DNA of 64,000 nt from an uncultured Clostridia bacterium (GCA_944340905.1 CALVLT010000004.1:1-64000), one strand, 5' to 3'. Counted from the first letter of the stretch, positions 9,847-18,654 are shown. Made by a program: numbers and translations. The notes: a model not told the origin generated them from the letters alone.

Positions 9847-11763
9847 TTATTTTCCGTCCGTCCTGCGCCTGCGCACCAGAACGATCGCAACCGCCGCGCC
9901 CGCCGCAAGCAGCGTGAACGCAATGCCGCCGCCCGTGAGAACGCCTCCGCAGCCGCGCGCAGCCTCACACGTGATCGTGAGCGTGAACGTACCGCCGTCC
10001 GTCGAAACGGTAAAGACGTGTTCCCCTTCGCCGAGCGTCTCCAGATAGTTTGCCGAGAACGTGACCGTTCTGCCGTTCACCGTCACGTCGTCCGCGCCGA
10101 GCGCGCTCCCGCCGAGGGAGACGGACGCATTCACCGCGTCCAGCGACAGCGTGAACGAAACATCCTGCCCGCTCCCGAGCGTGTGCTGCGCCGCGGCATC
10201 CTCCGCGCCGATGAACGCCGCATCCGTGACGGTGAGCTGCGCCGTGCGCGAGGGAATGGGTTCATACAGGTCCGCGTGTGCTTCATCAATGACAAAGCTG
10301 ACGATGACCTCCGTGGTGCCGACCGCCGTGCGGGAGTTGCCGTCAAAGCGCACGCTGACAAATTCAGGCAGCGTGCCGCTGACCGTGAGCGAATGTGCGG
10401 TCCCGTCGTACACGAAACTTGCATCCTCCACTGCAACGCCGCTCAAATCGAGGGTGCGCCTGCCCGCCGTCAGTTCCACCGTACCCGTGACGGTTGCAAA
10501 CGCCGCGGTGTCGGCGGGCGTGAACGTCCAGCTGTACGTATGCGTTCCGATCTCGATGGTCTGCCCCGCATCGAGCGCGAGCGTTCCCTGCACCGTGGCC
10601 TTGCCCACCGTGAAATTCCCGCTGAGCGCGGGGGCGTCGTCTCCCCACTGCAGATCGTCCGCAGCAGACGTCACAGAGCCGAGCAGAGTGGGCGTCTGTT
10701 TTCCGCCCGCATACAGCGTGGCGTTGCAGAAAGCGACCGCCGCCCTCGATTCCACATTGTTTTCCGACTGCGCCCATATCTGGATTTTGGTCGTTCCGGC
10801 GGGAATGGCAACGTCGAAGTGGTGATAGGTCGTGCCGTTCATCGCGGGGCTGACTGCCAGGTCGGCACTGACGCCGCCGATCGCCCTGATCGTAAACACG
10901 ACATTGTTTTTCGTCTCGTTGAAGAGCATGCCGACGTCCATCGTCAGGCGGGTGTAGTTCGCGCCCGAAATATCATAGTCGGCGCCGAACTTCCAAAGCT
11001 GTCCGCCCGATGCCGCGGCATAGTTCCCGTGGATCGCGCCCGTGATCGCGTTCTCGTCCACGATCGTGCCGCCCTGCCCGTCGTTGAGCGTGGCGGATTT
11101 GATAGCATACTCCTCCTGTCCGATCTCGGTATTGTTGCCGCTGACGGGCATATCTTTGAGCGCCGCCGTGCCGTTTTCCGTAAAGTACGAGAGCGCAGGG
11201 CTGACCCAGTTGCATTCGCCGTATGCAGGATTGGTGAGCGAGGAAACGGCGCGCAGCGTCAGCTCCTGCGTCCCTGCAGGAATTTTGCAGGCGAGACGCT
11301 CGATCTCATACGCGGCGAGCGGATGCGAGGTCCGCGTGAGCAGCGAATCGTCTGCATAGACCTGATAGGTGATCTCATTCGTAAAGCCGTCGCCGCCCTT
11401 GGAGCGGTTGCCCACCGTCACGGTGAAGAAGTCGTAATCATACGCAGAAATATCGTAGACCACTTCCGAATAAAGCTGCCCTTCCACATTCATTACAAGC
11501 AGCTGCACGGCATTGTAATAGGTGCCTGCATTGCCGAGGCTTGTATCGCCGAGCTCGATGGACGCGGGCTTTGCGAACCACGGCTCGGTCGGATTGTTCG
11601 CCGAAACATAGCTCTTCGGCGTATCCTCATACAGATTCTTCACGGGCGCGGAATCCGTCTGCGCCTGCGCGAAAGAAGTGGCGGGCAGCCACGCCGCGCA
11701 CATCAGCACGAGCGCCAGCGCCGCAAACAGGCAGATCAGCCACTTTTTCAGAGTTTTCGTCAT
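9847..11763 (-). CDS. NPCBM-like surface protein with MBG/X2-type repeats and C-terminal membrane anchor
   Basis: 638 aa. A signal peptide (to ~32, SFAQA) is followed by an N-terminal galactose-binding-like/NPCBM-type domain (~45-200, with 'YDISAYDYDFFTVTVG'). A second sandwich domain (~215-350) comes next, then an MBG-like repeat and an X2-type module (LGEGEHVFTV). The end is a transmembrane segment and RRRRTDGK tail. It is the first surface gene after the permeases and shares the anchoring style of the protein at 5917-7962. Probably a substrate-binding surface protein for the polysaccharide; no active-site motif seen. Confidence 0.62.
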   Translation of the reverse strand: MTKTLKKWLICLFAALALVLMCAAWLPATSFAQAQTDSAPVKNLYEDTPKSYVSANNPTEPWFAKPASIELGDTSLGNAGTYYNAVQLLVMNVEGQLYSEVVYDISAYDYDFFTVTVGNRSKGGDGFTNEITYQVYADDSLLTRTSHPLAAYEIERLACKIPAGTQELTLRAVSSLTNPAYGECNWVSPALSYFTENGTAALKDMPVSGNNTEIGQEEYAIKSATLNDGQGGTIVDENAITGAIHGNYAAASGGQLWKFGADYDISGANYTRLTMDVGMLFNETKNNVVFTIRAIGGVSADLAVSPAMNGTTYHHFDVAIPAGTTKIQIWAQSENNVESRAAVAFCNATLYAGGKQTPTLLGSVTSAADDLQWGDDAPALSGNFTVGKATVQGTLALDAGQTIEIGTHTYSWTFTPADTAAFATVTGTVELTAGRRTLDLSGVAVEDASFVYDGTAHSLTVSGTLPEFVSVRFDGNSRTAVGTTEVIVSFVIDEAHADLYEPIPSRTAQLTVTDAAFIGAEDAAAQHTLGSGQDVSFTLSLDAVNASVSLGGSALGADDVTVNGRTVTFSANYLETLGEGEHVFTVSTDGGTFTLTITCEAARGCGGVLTGGGIAFTLLAAGAAVAIVLVRRRRTDGK

Positions 11764-11787
11764 TTTTCCCTTTCTCCTTTTTGTTTT

Positions 11788-12684
11788 TTATCCCTTGACG
11801 CCGGTCATCACCACGCCGTCAAGCAACTGCCGTTGGAAAATAAAGAACACCACTGCCGGCGGAATGGTCATGAGCACGCCCAATGCCATCTGCCAGTTTT
11901 TGTACAGCTCGAACTGTCCGCCCGCGCCGAAATCAAAGTAGAACCCGAGGCTCAGCGTATATTTTTCCACGCCCGCGCTGTTCAGGTAGATGAGCGGTCC
12001 CTGAATATCGTTCCAGCAGCCCGTAAACACCGTGATGGCGATGTACAGCAGCACGGGCTTGCAGAGCGGGAGCGCGATGGAGAAAAAGATGCGGAAAGGC
12101 CCCGCGCCGTCGATGACGGCGGCATTGTCGATATCCTTCGGGATGCCGCGCATGAACTGCATGACGAGGAAAATGTTCAGAACGCCGCCCCCGAAGAAGG
12201 TGGAAATGAAGAGCGGGAACAGGGAATCGAGCATGTGCAGGTTCGCGAACAGGATATAGGTCGGGATCTGCGTGATCATCGTCGGCAGCATGAGCGTGGA
12301 CATGATGAGCACAAAGAGCGGTTTTTTGAGTTTGAACTTCATGCGCGTGAACCCGAATGCGGAGAACGCCGACATGAGCGTTGCCCCGAGCATGTTCATG
12401 GCGACCACGATCAGCGTGTTGAGCAGCATGCGCAGATACTTCGCCTGGAATGCCACCGCATAGTTGGAAAACTGCATGACGCGCGCCCAGAACCTGACGG
12501 GCAGCTCGCGCACCTCCGTGTACGTCATAAAGCTCTTGGAGAGCATCGTCATGAAGGGCAGCAAAAAGATGCACAGCAGCACGGCGATCGCCGCATAGTA
12601 GACGATCCATTTGACGATCCTTGCGGGACCGTATTTGCTTTTTTTGCGCAGCGGCGCCGTCTGCGCGGCACTATCAGTCCTCAT
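11788..12684 (-). CDS. carbohydrate ABC transporter permease (MalG type)
   Basis: 298-aa inner-membrane permease with about six helices. The cytoplasmic EAA loop reads RGIPKDIDNAAVIDGAGPF. It is the partner of the MalF-type permease upstream and of the binding protein at 13577-15031. The chosen ATG (12684) overlaps the upstream gene by 11 nt, with a GGTGG-like site before it. No ATP-binding subunit is encoded here, so a shared MsmK/UgpC-type ATPase elsewhere in the genome is expected. Confidence 0.92.
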   Translation of the reverse strand: MRTDSAAQTAPLRKKSKYGPARIVKWIVYYAAIAVLLCIFLLPFMTMLSKSFMTYTEVRELPVRFWARVMQFSNYAVAFQAKYLRMLLNTLIVVAMNMLGATLMSAFSAFGFTRMKFKLKKPLFVLIMSTLMLPTMITQIPTYILFANLHMLDSLFPLFISTFFGGGVLNIFLVMQFMRGIPKDIDNAAVIDGAGPFRIFFSIALPLCKPVLLYIAITVFTGCWNDIQGPLIYLNSAGVEKYTLSLGFYFDFGAGGQFELYKNWQMALGVLMTIPPAVVFFIFQRQLLDGVVMTGVKG

Positions 12685-13573
12685 AATACACCCACCGGTT
12701 GCTCTTGAAGAGCGCACAGGACACCAGTCCCACAATGACAAACATGATCCACGAGAGCGCACACGCATAGCCGAACCGCGTGGAGCGGAATGCCTCGAGA
12801 TAAATTTTCACGCCGAAGAAGAGCAGCGAATCGTCCGTGCCGCCCCCGCCCGTCATGAAGTACACGCCGAACGTCTGCAGCGCCGCGATGGACGAGGTCA
12901 CAAGGATATAGAAGATGGTGGGCGTGCACATGGGAATGGTGACGCTCAGCAGCGTCTTGAACGCCCCCGCGCCGTCCAGCCGCGCCGCCTCCTTGAGTTC
13001 GGCGGACACGTTCTTGAGCGCGGAGAGCCAAAGGATCATGTTCGCGCCGATGTTCCAGAACCCGATGACGATGACCGTTGCGAGCGCCGTACTCGGATCG
13101 TAAATAAAGTTACTTTTCGGCAGTCCCAGCCCCTGCAAAATGGCGTTTGCAATGCCGTATACGGGGTCGATGATGTCCACCCAGAGCAGGGACACGACGA
13201 TGCCGGGGATGATGACGGGCGTATAGAACAGAACGCGGAACACCCCCACTCCCTTGGCGGCGCGGTCGAGCAGGAGCGCCAGCCCGAAGGAGAGCAGCAT
13301 ATTCACGGGCACGGAGATGACCGTGTAAAGGAGCGTGATGCCGATGGATTTTCCCAGCTTCGCCCAGTCCGTGGTGAACGCCTTGATATAGTTCTGCAGC
13401 CCGAAATTGTAGGGAGGATAGGCAATGTTGTAATCGGTAAAGCTGTAGAACAGCGACGACACGATGGGATATACCGAGAAGATGAGAACGCCGAGAACGA
13501 CGGGCAGCACGAAGATATACGATTTCCAGTTGGTCCTGAAATCATAGATGAGGCCGCGTTTCTTGTTCGTCAT
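12674..13573 (-). CDS. carbohydrate ABC transporter permease (MalF type)
   Basis: 299 aa, six predicted helices and an EAA motif (SAELKEAARLDGAGAFK). It begins 3 nt after the stop of the binding-protein gene and overlaps the next permease by 11 nt, the usual SBP-permease-permease order of CUT1 transporters. It carries oligosaccharides released by the surface enzymes of this operon into the cytoplasm (inference from context). Confidence 0.92.
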   Translation of the reverse strand: MTNKKRGLIYDFRTNWKSYIFVLPVVLGVLIFSVYPIVSSLFYSFTDYNIAYPPYNFGLQNYIKAFTTDWAKLGKSIGITLLYTVISVPVNMLLSFGLALLLDRAAKGVGVFRVLFYTPVIIPGIVVSLLWVDIIDPVYGIANAILQGLGLPKSNFIYDPSTALATVIVIGFWNIGANMILWLSALKNVSAELKEAARLDGAGAFKTLLSVTIPMCTPTIFYILVTSSIAALQTFGVYFMTGGGGTDDSLLFFGVKIYLEAFRSTRFGYACALSWIMFVIVGLVSCALFKSNRWVYYED

Positions 13574-13576
13574 GCG

Positions 13577-15031
13577 TCATTCTCCGTAGGCAAGCAGGTT
13601 ATACATGCGGTCCGCCGCAAGCTGGATCGCATCCACGCGGTTTGCGCCGCTGTAAAGGACGCTCGTATACATGGTGCGCAGGTAGGAGAATGCATCGGCA
13701 TGCGTCGCCGTCGGAAGCTGGCGCAGGAAGTCCATCTGAATGCCGCGCTCGGAGTGCGCAAGGAATATGTCGTGATCGACCTGCATCCCCTCGGGATAGT
13801 TCTTCCAGACGGGGTCCTCCTTCTCGCGTTCGGAGATGAGCACGGGAACGATGTTGCCCGTGCGCGAGAGCGCCTCCTGCCCGCCCTGCGTGAGCATGTA
13901 GTGCAGGAATGCCCATGCGGCGTCCTTATTCTCGCTGTCGCGGTAGATGGCATAGCCGGTGCAGCCCGCTGACACGCTGGGGTCCTCCCCCACCGCAGGC
14001 ATGGGCAGCACCCCCACCTTGTCGGGAATGCCCAGTTCGGTAAATGCGGCATAGGCGTCCGTCAGCGAGGAACGGGAGTGGATATAGAAGGGCGAAAATC
14101 CGCGGTAAAAGCTTGTTCCCGCGCCCACCGCGCTCTCCTGCGAGAGGATATAGCTTACCCAATTAGGCTCCTCCTCCGTGCCTAAGTTGACTCCTCGTTT
14201 CAGGCGCAGAAGTTCACCGAGATAGCGGTAAGCGCCGTTGGAATCGGGATCGCTATTCAACCCCTCGTCCAGCACGACGTTCCCCTCGCCGTCAACGATA
14301 TCGCCGCCGAACGAGCGGATGAACGGATAGTACACCGCCTCCCAGTCAAGCTCCACGTCGAGCACGGGATTGCCGCCCTCAACGATCCCCGTGTCCACAA
14401 ACGCCTGACAGACAGCAAGGAAGTCGTCCCACGTCCAGTCCGCACCGGGCACTTCCGTGACGGTATCCGACGCCGCGATCAGCTCCTCCATCATCTCTTC
14501 GTTGTAATACATGACGAGCTGCACATAGTCGCGCGGCATCATGAAGTAGTGATCGGAAGGGCTTTGGCATTCCTCCATCGCCGCCGTCACATAGTCCGAC
14601 GTGTTCAGTCCCGATTCCTTGATATAGTTATCCAGCGTGAACGCCACGCCGCTGTTGTAGTACATGGAGAGATTGTTGGGATTTACCCAGAAGAGATCGG
14701 GCATCGTGCCCGCGGGGATATACGATAATAGCGTCGTGTCATATGCATCGCCGTTCACGCGCACGATGGTGACGTCGATGTTCTGATATTCGCGGTTGAA
14801 TCCCTCGATAAGGCCCTTGATGATCTCCTCCTCGGCGTTGGTCGAGCGGATGCCGATGCGGATGGACGCCGTCGTATCCTTGGGGATATTGGCGTCGATC
14901 TCCGCCGCCAGGTCCTCCTGTACGAACACATCCTCGCTGGGCGGCGGCGCACAGGCCGTGAACAGCGTGGCTGCCGATACGACGCCCATGACGAGCGCGC
15001 CCGCAAGCGATAAAATGTTCCGGATTTTCAT
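13577..15031 (-). CDS. extracellular sugar-binding lipoprotein (family 1 SBP)
   Basis: 484 aa with a lipobox LFTAC (Cys27). The body has the two-lobed family 1 binding-protein texture: NREYQNIDVTIVRVNGD, IPAGTMPDLFWVN, and near the C-terminus KDAAWAFLHYMLTQGGQEALS, the standard 'A-W-x-F-x-x-x-x-x-x-x-G-Q' signature. It is located immediately before both permeases and after the LacI regulator. It should capture oligosaccharides at the cell surface; ligand unknown. Confidence 0.92.
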   Translation of the reverse strand: MKIRNILSLAGALVMGVVSAATLFTACAPPPSEDVFVQEDLAAEIDANIPKDTTASIRIGIRSTNAEEEIIKGLIEGFNREYQNIDVTIVRVNGDAYDTTLLSYIPAGTMPDLFWVNPNNLSMYYNSGVAFTLDNYIKESGLNTSDYVTAAMEECQSPSDHYFMMPRDYVQLVMYYNEEMMEELIAASDTVTEVPGADWTWDDFLAVCQAFVDTGIVEGGNPVLDVELDWEAVYYPFIRSFGGDIVDGEGNVVLDEGLNSDPDSNGAYRYLGELLRLKRGVNLGTEEEPNWVSYILSQESAVGAGTSFYRGFSPFYIHSRSSLTDAYAAFTELGIPDKVGVLPMPAVGEDPSVSAGCTGYAIYRDSENKDAAWAFLHYMLTQGGQEALSRTGNIVPVLISEREKEDPVWKNYPEGMQVDHDIFLAHSERGIQMDFLRQLPTATHADAFSYLRTMYTSVLYSGANRVDAIQLAADRMYNLLAYGE

Positions 15032-15060
15032 GATGTTTCCTCCTGTCTGTTAAAGTTTTT

Positions 15061-15103
15061 TTCTTCGCCTGTTCCACAGGCGAAGAAAGGGCATGCCCTT
15101 TCT
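15061..15103. repeat. two overlapping hairpins between lacI and the binding-protein gene
   Basis: Hairpin 1 has arms TTCTTCGCCTG / CAGGCGAAGAA (15061-15087). Hairpin 2 has arms AGAAAGGGC / GCCCTTTCT (about 15084-15103). They share bases, so only one can form at a time. Neither is followed by a clear U-run in the operon direction. A partial terminator or processing site setting the lacI:transporter ratio is plausible. Confidence 0.5.
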
Positions 15104-15127
15104 TTTTGATTTTTTTCGTGCCCCGCT

Positions 15128-16150
15128 TCAGGCGAGCCGCACAACACTCTCGCGCACCACGAGCGAAGGCGGCGTCAGCCCGCCCACGCCGTCCGCGGGT
15201 TCGCCCGCGCCGCCCGCAAGATTGCCGAGCAGAATATCCACCGCCCGCGCCGCGATCTCGCGCACGGGCTGGCGGACGCTCGTGAGCGGAATTTCGAGCA
15301 TCGAGGAAAAGCGCAAATCGTCGAACCCGACCAGGGAAAGCTCTTTTCCTATGGGACGCCCCGCCTCCTGCGCTGCCTTGTACACGCCGTACGCCATCAT
15401 ATCGTTGCAGGCAAACACCGCCGTGACGTCCTCGCGCTGCGCGATCTTTTTGCCCGCTTCATAGCCCGTATCGTACTGGTAATCCCCTTCGTAGATCATG
15501 GACGCATCCAGTGTGACGCCCGCCTCTTCCAGCGCGGCGCGGCAGCCCGCCAGGCGCTGCTGTCCGCTGACCGAACCGAGCGGACCCGTGATGACGGCAA
15601 TGCGGCGGTGTCCGTTTTCAACAAGGTGCCGGCCCGCAAGCCGCCCGCCGTAAAAGTTGTCCGTTCCGACATAGGGTGTCGTGACGCCGCTCACCACCTT
15701 ATCCATCATGACGATGCCGATCTTGTCCGCGAGCACCCGTTCGATCTCCCTGGTGTATTCGGGGTCCTCCCCCGTGAACACGCCGATGATGCCGTCCACC
15801 ATCTGCGCGCGGAGCATGCGCAGCAGGCGGATGTCGTCCTGTACGTCGTAGTTTGTGCTGCAAAGGATCAGGTTATATTGCTTGGTCTTGAGATAATCCC
15901 CCACATACTTTGCAAGTTCGGCAAAAAACGTATTCTGAATATCGGGTACAATGAGCGCCACGTTCATCGTGCGCTTTGTCACAAGGCTCACCGCCATGCG
16001 GTTGGGGTGATAATTGAGTTCCCGCGCCGTGCGCCGTACAAGTTCCTCCGTCTCCTTCGGAATGCGCACGCTCTTGTTGTTCAGGATCATTGACACCGTC
16101 GCTGCGGATAGATTGAGCCTTTGCGCAATGTCCTTCAGGGTCGCCGCCAT
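15128..16150 (-). CDS. LacI-family transcriptional regulator
   Basis: 340 aa. The N-terminal HTH is ATLKDIAQRLNLSAATVSMIL followed by the hinge NYHPNRMAVSL. The rest is a periplasmic-binding-like sensor ending in SLVGFDDLRFSSMLEIPLTSVRQP, typical of the family. The ATG at 16150 is preceded by GGAGG at 4-nt spacing. It heads the long minus-strand glycan operon; its own promoter carries two LacI-type operators (16176-16191, 16198-16215), so it probably represses itself and the operon until an oligosaccharide binds. Confidence 0.95.
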   Translation of the reverse strand: MAATLKDIAQRLNLSAATVSMILNNKSVRIPKETEELVRRTARELNYHPNRMAVSLVTKRTMNVALIVPDIQNTFFAELAKYVGDYLKTKQYNLILCSTNYDVQDDIRLLRMLRAQMVDGIIGVFTGEDPEYTREIERVLADKIGIVMMDKVVSGVTTPYVGTDNFYGGRLAGRHLVENGHRRIAVITGPLGSVSGQQRLAGCRAALEEAGVTLDASMIYEGDYQYDTGYEAGKKIAQREDVTAVFACNDMMAYGVYKAAQEAGRPIGKELSLVGFDDLRFSSMLEIPLTSVRQPVREIAARAVDILLGNLAGGAGEPADGVGGLTPPSLVVRESVVRLA

Positions 16151-16175
16151 ATTCCCTCCGTATGCGTTTTTCATT

Positions 16176-16191
16176 GCTTAAGCGTTTCAGC
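16176..16191. promoter_or_regulatory. second LacI-type operator (imperfect)
   Basis: GCTTAAGCGTTTCAGC matches 12 of the 16 inner positions of the perfect operator just upstream, with the same central CG. Centre-to-centre spacing is 23 bp, about two helical turns. Confidence 0.6.
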
Positions 16192-16197
16192 GAATTG

Positions 16198-16215
16198 TGC
16201 TAAAACGTTTTAGCA
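16198..16215. promoter_or_regulatory. LacI-family operator (perfect 18-bp palindrome)
   Basis: TGCTAAAACGTTTTAGCA is a perfect palindrome with the central CG typical of LacI/GalR operators. It overlaps the expected transcription start of the lacI promoter, a classic blocking position. Confidence 0.85.
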
Positions 16216-16220
16216 ACGTG

Positions 16221-16249
16221 ATTATAACACCTGATCCGCATTCTGTCAA
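16221..16249 (-). promoter_or_regulatory. sigma-A promoter of the lacI/glycan operon
   Basis: Consensus TTGACA (16244-16249) and TATAAT (16221-16226) are separated by 17 bp, reading toward lacI. Both hexamers match perfectly, so control must be mainly by repression. Confidence 0.88.
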
Positions 16250-16312
16250 TAGATTTTCCCAAAAAATTTTCTCTTGTTTTATAAATTTTTTCGGAGCGGC
16301 CGGCTGCCGCAG

Positions 16313-16360
16313 TAAAATACATGCGCGCCGCGGCAGGTGCCGCGGCGCGCATGTATTTTA
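16313..16360. terminator. perfect 23-bp-arm hairpin, bidirectional terminator
   Basis: Two 23-nt arms (16313-16335 and 16338-16360) are exact reverse complements with a 2-nt spacer. A/T-rich ends (TAAAATAC/GTATTTTA) surround a GC core. It lies just past the stop of the Big_2 lipoprotein gene (minus strand) and upstream of the lacI promoter, insulating the two transcription units. Confidence 0.75.
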
Positions 16361-16379
16361 AAGCGTTCTGTGCAATATC

Positions 16380-17825
16380 TCATTCTTCGGGAAAGACAGG
16401 CAGGTCGGGCACAATGATCTCCGGAATGCCATCCGGAAGCTGTACTTCCTGTCCGCCGTAGTCCAGCCCAAGGGAGTAGGCTGTAGTGCCCTCGGTCCAG
16501 TCGACCTGCACGACGCGCCCTCCGACGATGCTCACGACAAAGGCATACGTTGTCCCTTCGAGCGCCGCCTCTCCGCGGTAGACAAGGTTCTCCTCGTCAT
16601 AAGTGAAGTCGGCAAAGGCGGCGGCAAGCGCATCGGCAAGCGGTTTGACGCCGCTGTCCGAGGCGTACAGGGACTGCTCCTGCGTGCGCGTCAGCTCCCA
16701 CGCGCTGCTTGTTGCATTCTGTTCATGCACCTGCCATTTTCCGTCTGCATTCCTTTGCGCATACGCATTCATGGGCGTTCCATTCGGATTTCCGTTCAGA
16801 TACGCCTTTCCTTCCGCCGCAATATAGACGAAAAGCTGCGTATCTGCCTGTTCCTCCGGCGATGCCCCGCGCACGAGGGTGAGCTGAAAATTATCATAGG
16901 CGTCGAAGTCGAACGCCGCCGCCCATGTCTGCTCGTCGACGCGCTCGTCGGGAAATTGTACGCTCTGTCCGCCGTAGACAAAGGTGAACTCGTAGGACAT
17001 GGCATAATTCCTGACCTCGGCATAGAGGCCGACGCTGCGCAGCCGCCCCTGCGCAAAGCGAAGTACTGCGTCCACCGCCTGCTCGTCCATCGTGAGGCTC
17101 CCCGTATAGCAACCCTGCGCCTCGTCATAGCTGTCCGCAAACATCTCGTACCCCGTTATGATGGGATTGAGAACACTCAACACGGCACCCGACACAAATT
17201 CCTCATATGCGGAGGTGTTGGCGCCGCCTACGATCCAGGGTCCGTCGTCCTCCCGCCAACAGGCCATATACGCATATTCCGACCCCTCCTGCGCCTCTTC
17301 CGTATAGGCGACCAATTCCCCCGACACGCGCGATACGAGCCGCTCCCTGCCGTCTGCCGCAGTATAGTCAATGAGGTCGAGGTCAAGCCCCTCCTCCTCC
17401 GACACCACATGCGCGGTGAGAGAGAAATTATCCAATGCCCCGAAATCGAACGCCGCCGTCCACTCCTGCGCGGTGACGGGACCATAGGCGGGCGTGACCG
17501 TGACCGCACACTCCGCAAAGACGCTGCCGCACGTTGCTCTGACCGTCGCGCCGCCCTCGGCGAGCGCCGTCACCGCACCGCCCGAAACAGTCACAACGCC
17601 CTCGTCCGAACTCGACCAAGTCACCGTCTTGTCCGTGGCGTCCTCGGGGAGCACCGTTGCCGTGAGCGTCGCGCTCTCCCCCACAGCGAGCGAGAGCTGC
17701 GTCTCACTCAACGTGACAGAAGTTGCCGCCACTTCGTTCCCCGATTGTTGGGGCGTGCACGCGGCAAACCCTGCGCACCCGAACGCGAACAAAAATGCCG
17801 TCAGCACTGCCGTAAATTTTTTCAT
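16380..17825 (-). CDS. lipoprotein with Big_2 Ig-like domain and two repeated lipoprotein-like segments
   Basis: 481 aa. The lipobox is FAAC (about Cys22). Residues ~32-105 form a Big_2 domain (SVTLSETQLSLAVGESATLTATVLPEDATDKTVTWSS pattern in parts). Two related ~170-aa repeats follow, each opening with 'WxAAFDFxAxDNFxLT' and ending with a 'YGGQxVQxPD' motif, suggesting an internal duplication. ATG 17825 has GGAGG seven nt upstream. Own promoter and terminator make it monocistronic. Function unknown; probably an extracytoplasmic binding or sensor lipoprotein. Confidence 0.75.
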   Translation of the reverse strand: MKKFTAVLTAFLFAFGCAGFAACTPQQSGNEVAATSVTLSETQLSLAVGESATLTATVLPEDATDKTVTWSSSDEGVVTVSGGAVTALAEGGATVRATCGSVFAECAVTVTPAYGPVTAQEWTAAFDFGALDNFSLTAHVVSEEEGLDLDLIDYTAADGRERLVSRVSGELVAYTEEAQEGSEYAYMACWREDDGPWIVGGANTSAYEEFVSGAVLSVLNPIITGYEMFADSYDEAQGCYTGSLTMDEQAVDAVLRFAQGRLRSVGLYAEVRNYAMSYEFTFVYGGQSVQFPDERVDEQTWAAAFDFDAYDNFQLTLVRGASPEEQADTQLFVYIAAEGKAYLNGNPNGTPMNAYAQRNADGKWQVHEQNATSSAWELTRTQEQSLYASDSGVKPLADALAAAFADFTYDEENLVYRGEAALEGTTYAFVVSIVGGRVVQVDWTEGTTAYSLGLDYGGQEVQLPDGIPEIIVPDLPVFPEE

Positions 17826-17869
17826 ATTTTTTCCTCCCGGGCGGCTGTCCGCCGCCATTCCTCGAAATC

Positions 17870-17897
17870 ATTATACTATATTTTACGAATTTGTCAA
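17870..17897 (-). promoter_or_regulatory. promoter of the Big_2 lipoprotein gene
   Basis: TTGACA (17892-17897) and TATAAT (17870-17875) with 16-bp spacing. Confidence 0.8.
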
Positions 17898-17935
17898 TAG
17901 TGTCCGGCAAAACAGGGCGGCAAGCATAAAACATA

Positions 17936-17964
17936 CAAAAACGCCCGCCTTTTTCAGGCGGGCG
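17936..17964 (-). terminator. intrinsic terminator of the Cys-rich protein gene
   Basis: Arms CGCCCGCCT / AGGCGGGCG (17942-17950, 17956-17964); on the minus strand the stem is followed by TTTTTG. Confidence 0.85.
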
Positions 17965-17987
17965 CACCCGTTCGCGCAGACGCAATG

Positions 17988-18641
17988 TTATTTCTTGCAG
18001 CAGCCGTTGCCCTGCGGATAGAGCGGGAGTTCAAAGAAGCCCGAGCAGACCTCCTGCGAATACTCCTGTGCGGGCGGAATGGCGCAGTAACCGTAGGCGG
18101 GGACGAGCAGCTCCACCTGCATGGCGACCTTCAGGATGCACGTGACGCACGCGCTCACCGTGAAGGTCTGATTGCTCTCGTTGAATGTGCCCTCGGGGGA
18201 GACGCAGCTTGCGACCGCCGTCACCGTAAAGGGCATGACGGATGCGGACGGAACGAACATCAGCACATCTTCATTGAGCGTGATGTTTGCCGTCGCCTTT
18301 CCCTCCGCGCCCGTGGCGTCCGTGTAGACGACCTCGACGGGAATGGTGATGGTTGCCTGAACGCGCGCGCAGCAGGAATCGGGCTGCCTCTCCACGGAGA
18401 CGTTCGACACCGTTCCCGTGCCCGTGAGCGAACGCGCGCTCACGAATGTAAGAGGATATGTAGGTTCTGCGGGCGTGAGGTCGGTAAGCGTCAGCGTATA
18501 GTTTTCAAGACGGGTCTGGATGATCCCCGCATCGAAGATCTTTTCCGCCTGGATACACACCTTTTCACAAAGACCGGTCATGGGATTTCCCGTGATGGGA
18601 CCGGGACAATGATCGGAAGAAAAGTTGGAAAAAAACGACAT
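17988..18641 (-). CDS. Cys-rich SPOCS/spore-coat-like protein
   Basis: 217 aa, no signal peptide. There are twelve or so cysteines, including CEKVCI near the N-terminus and a CC pair with CCKK at the very end. A central 'VVYTDATGxEG ... DVLMFVPSASVMPFTV' block and 'LLVPAYGYCAIPP' resemble the small clostridial SPOCS (DUF3794)-type proteins seen with spore-coat functions. GGAGGTAATCA precedes the ATG. Monocistronic, with its own terminator. The assignment rests on general resemblance and is tentative; it could be any Cys-crosslinked sporulation or surface protein. Confidence 0.55.
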   Translation of the reverse strand: MSFFSNFSSDHCPGPITGNPMTGLCEKVCIQAEKIFDAGIIQTRLENYTLTLTDLTPAEPTYPLTFVSARSLTGTGTVSNVSVERQPDSCCARVQATITIPVEVVYTDATGAEGKATANITLNEDVLMFVPSASVMPFTVTAVASCVSPEGTFNESNQTFTVSACVTCILKVAMQVELLVPAYGYCAIPPAQEYSQEVCSGFFELPLYPQGNGCCKK

Positions 18642-18654
18642 TGATTACCTCCGT

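Noticed and set aside
9685..12708. Plus-strand open frame of ~1000 codons
   Set aside because: Antisense to three well-supported minus-strand genes; the composition is typical of a shadow frame.
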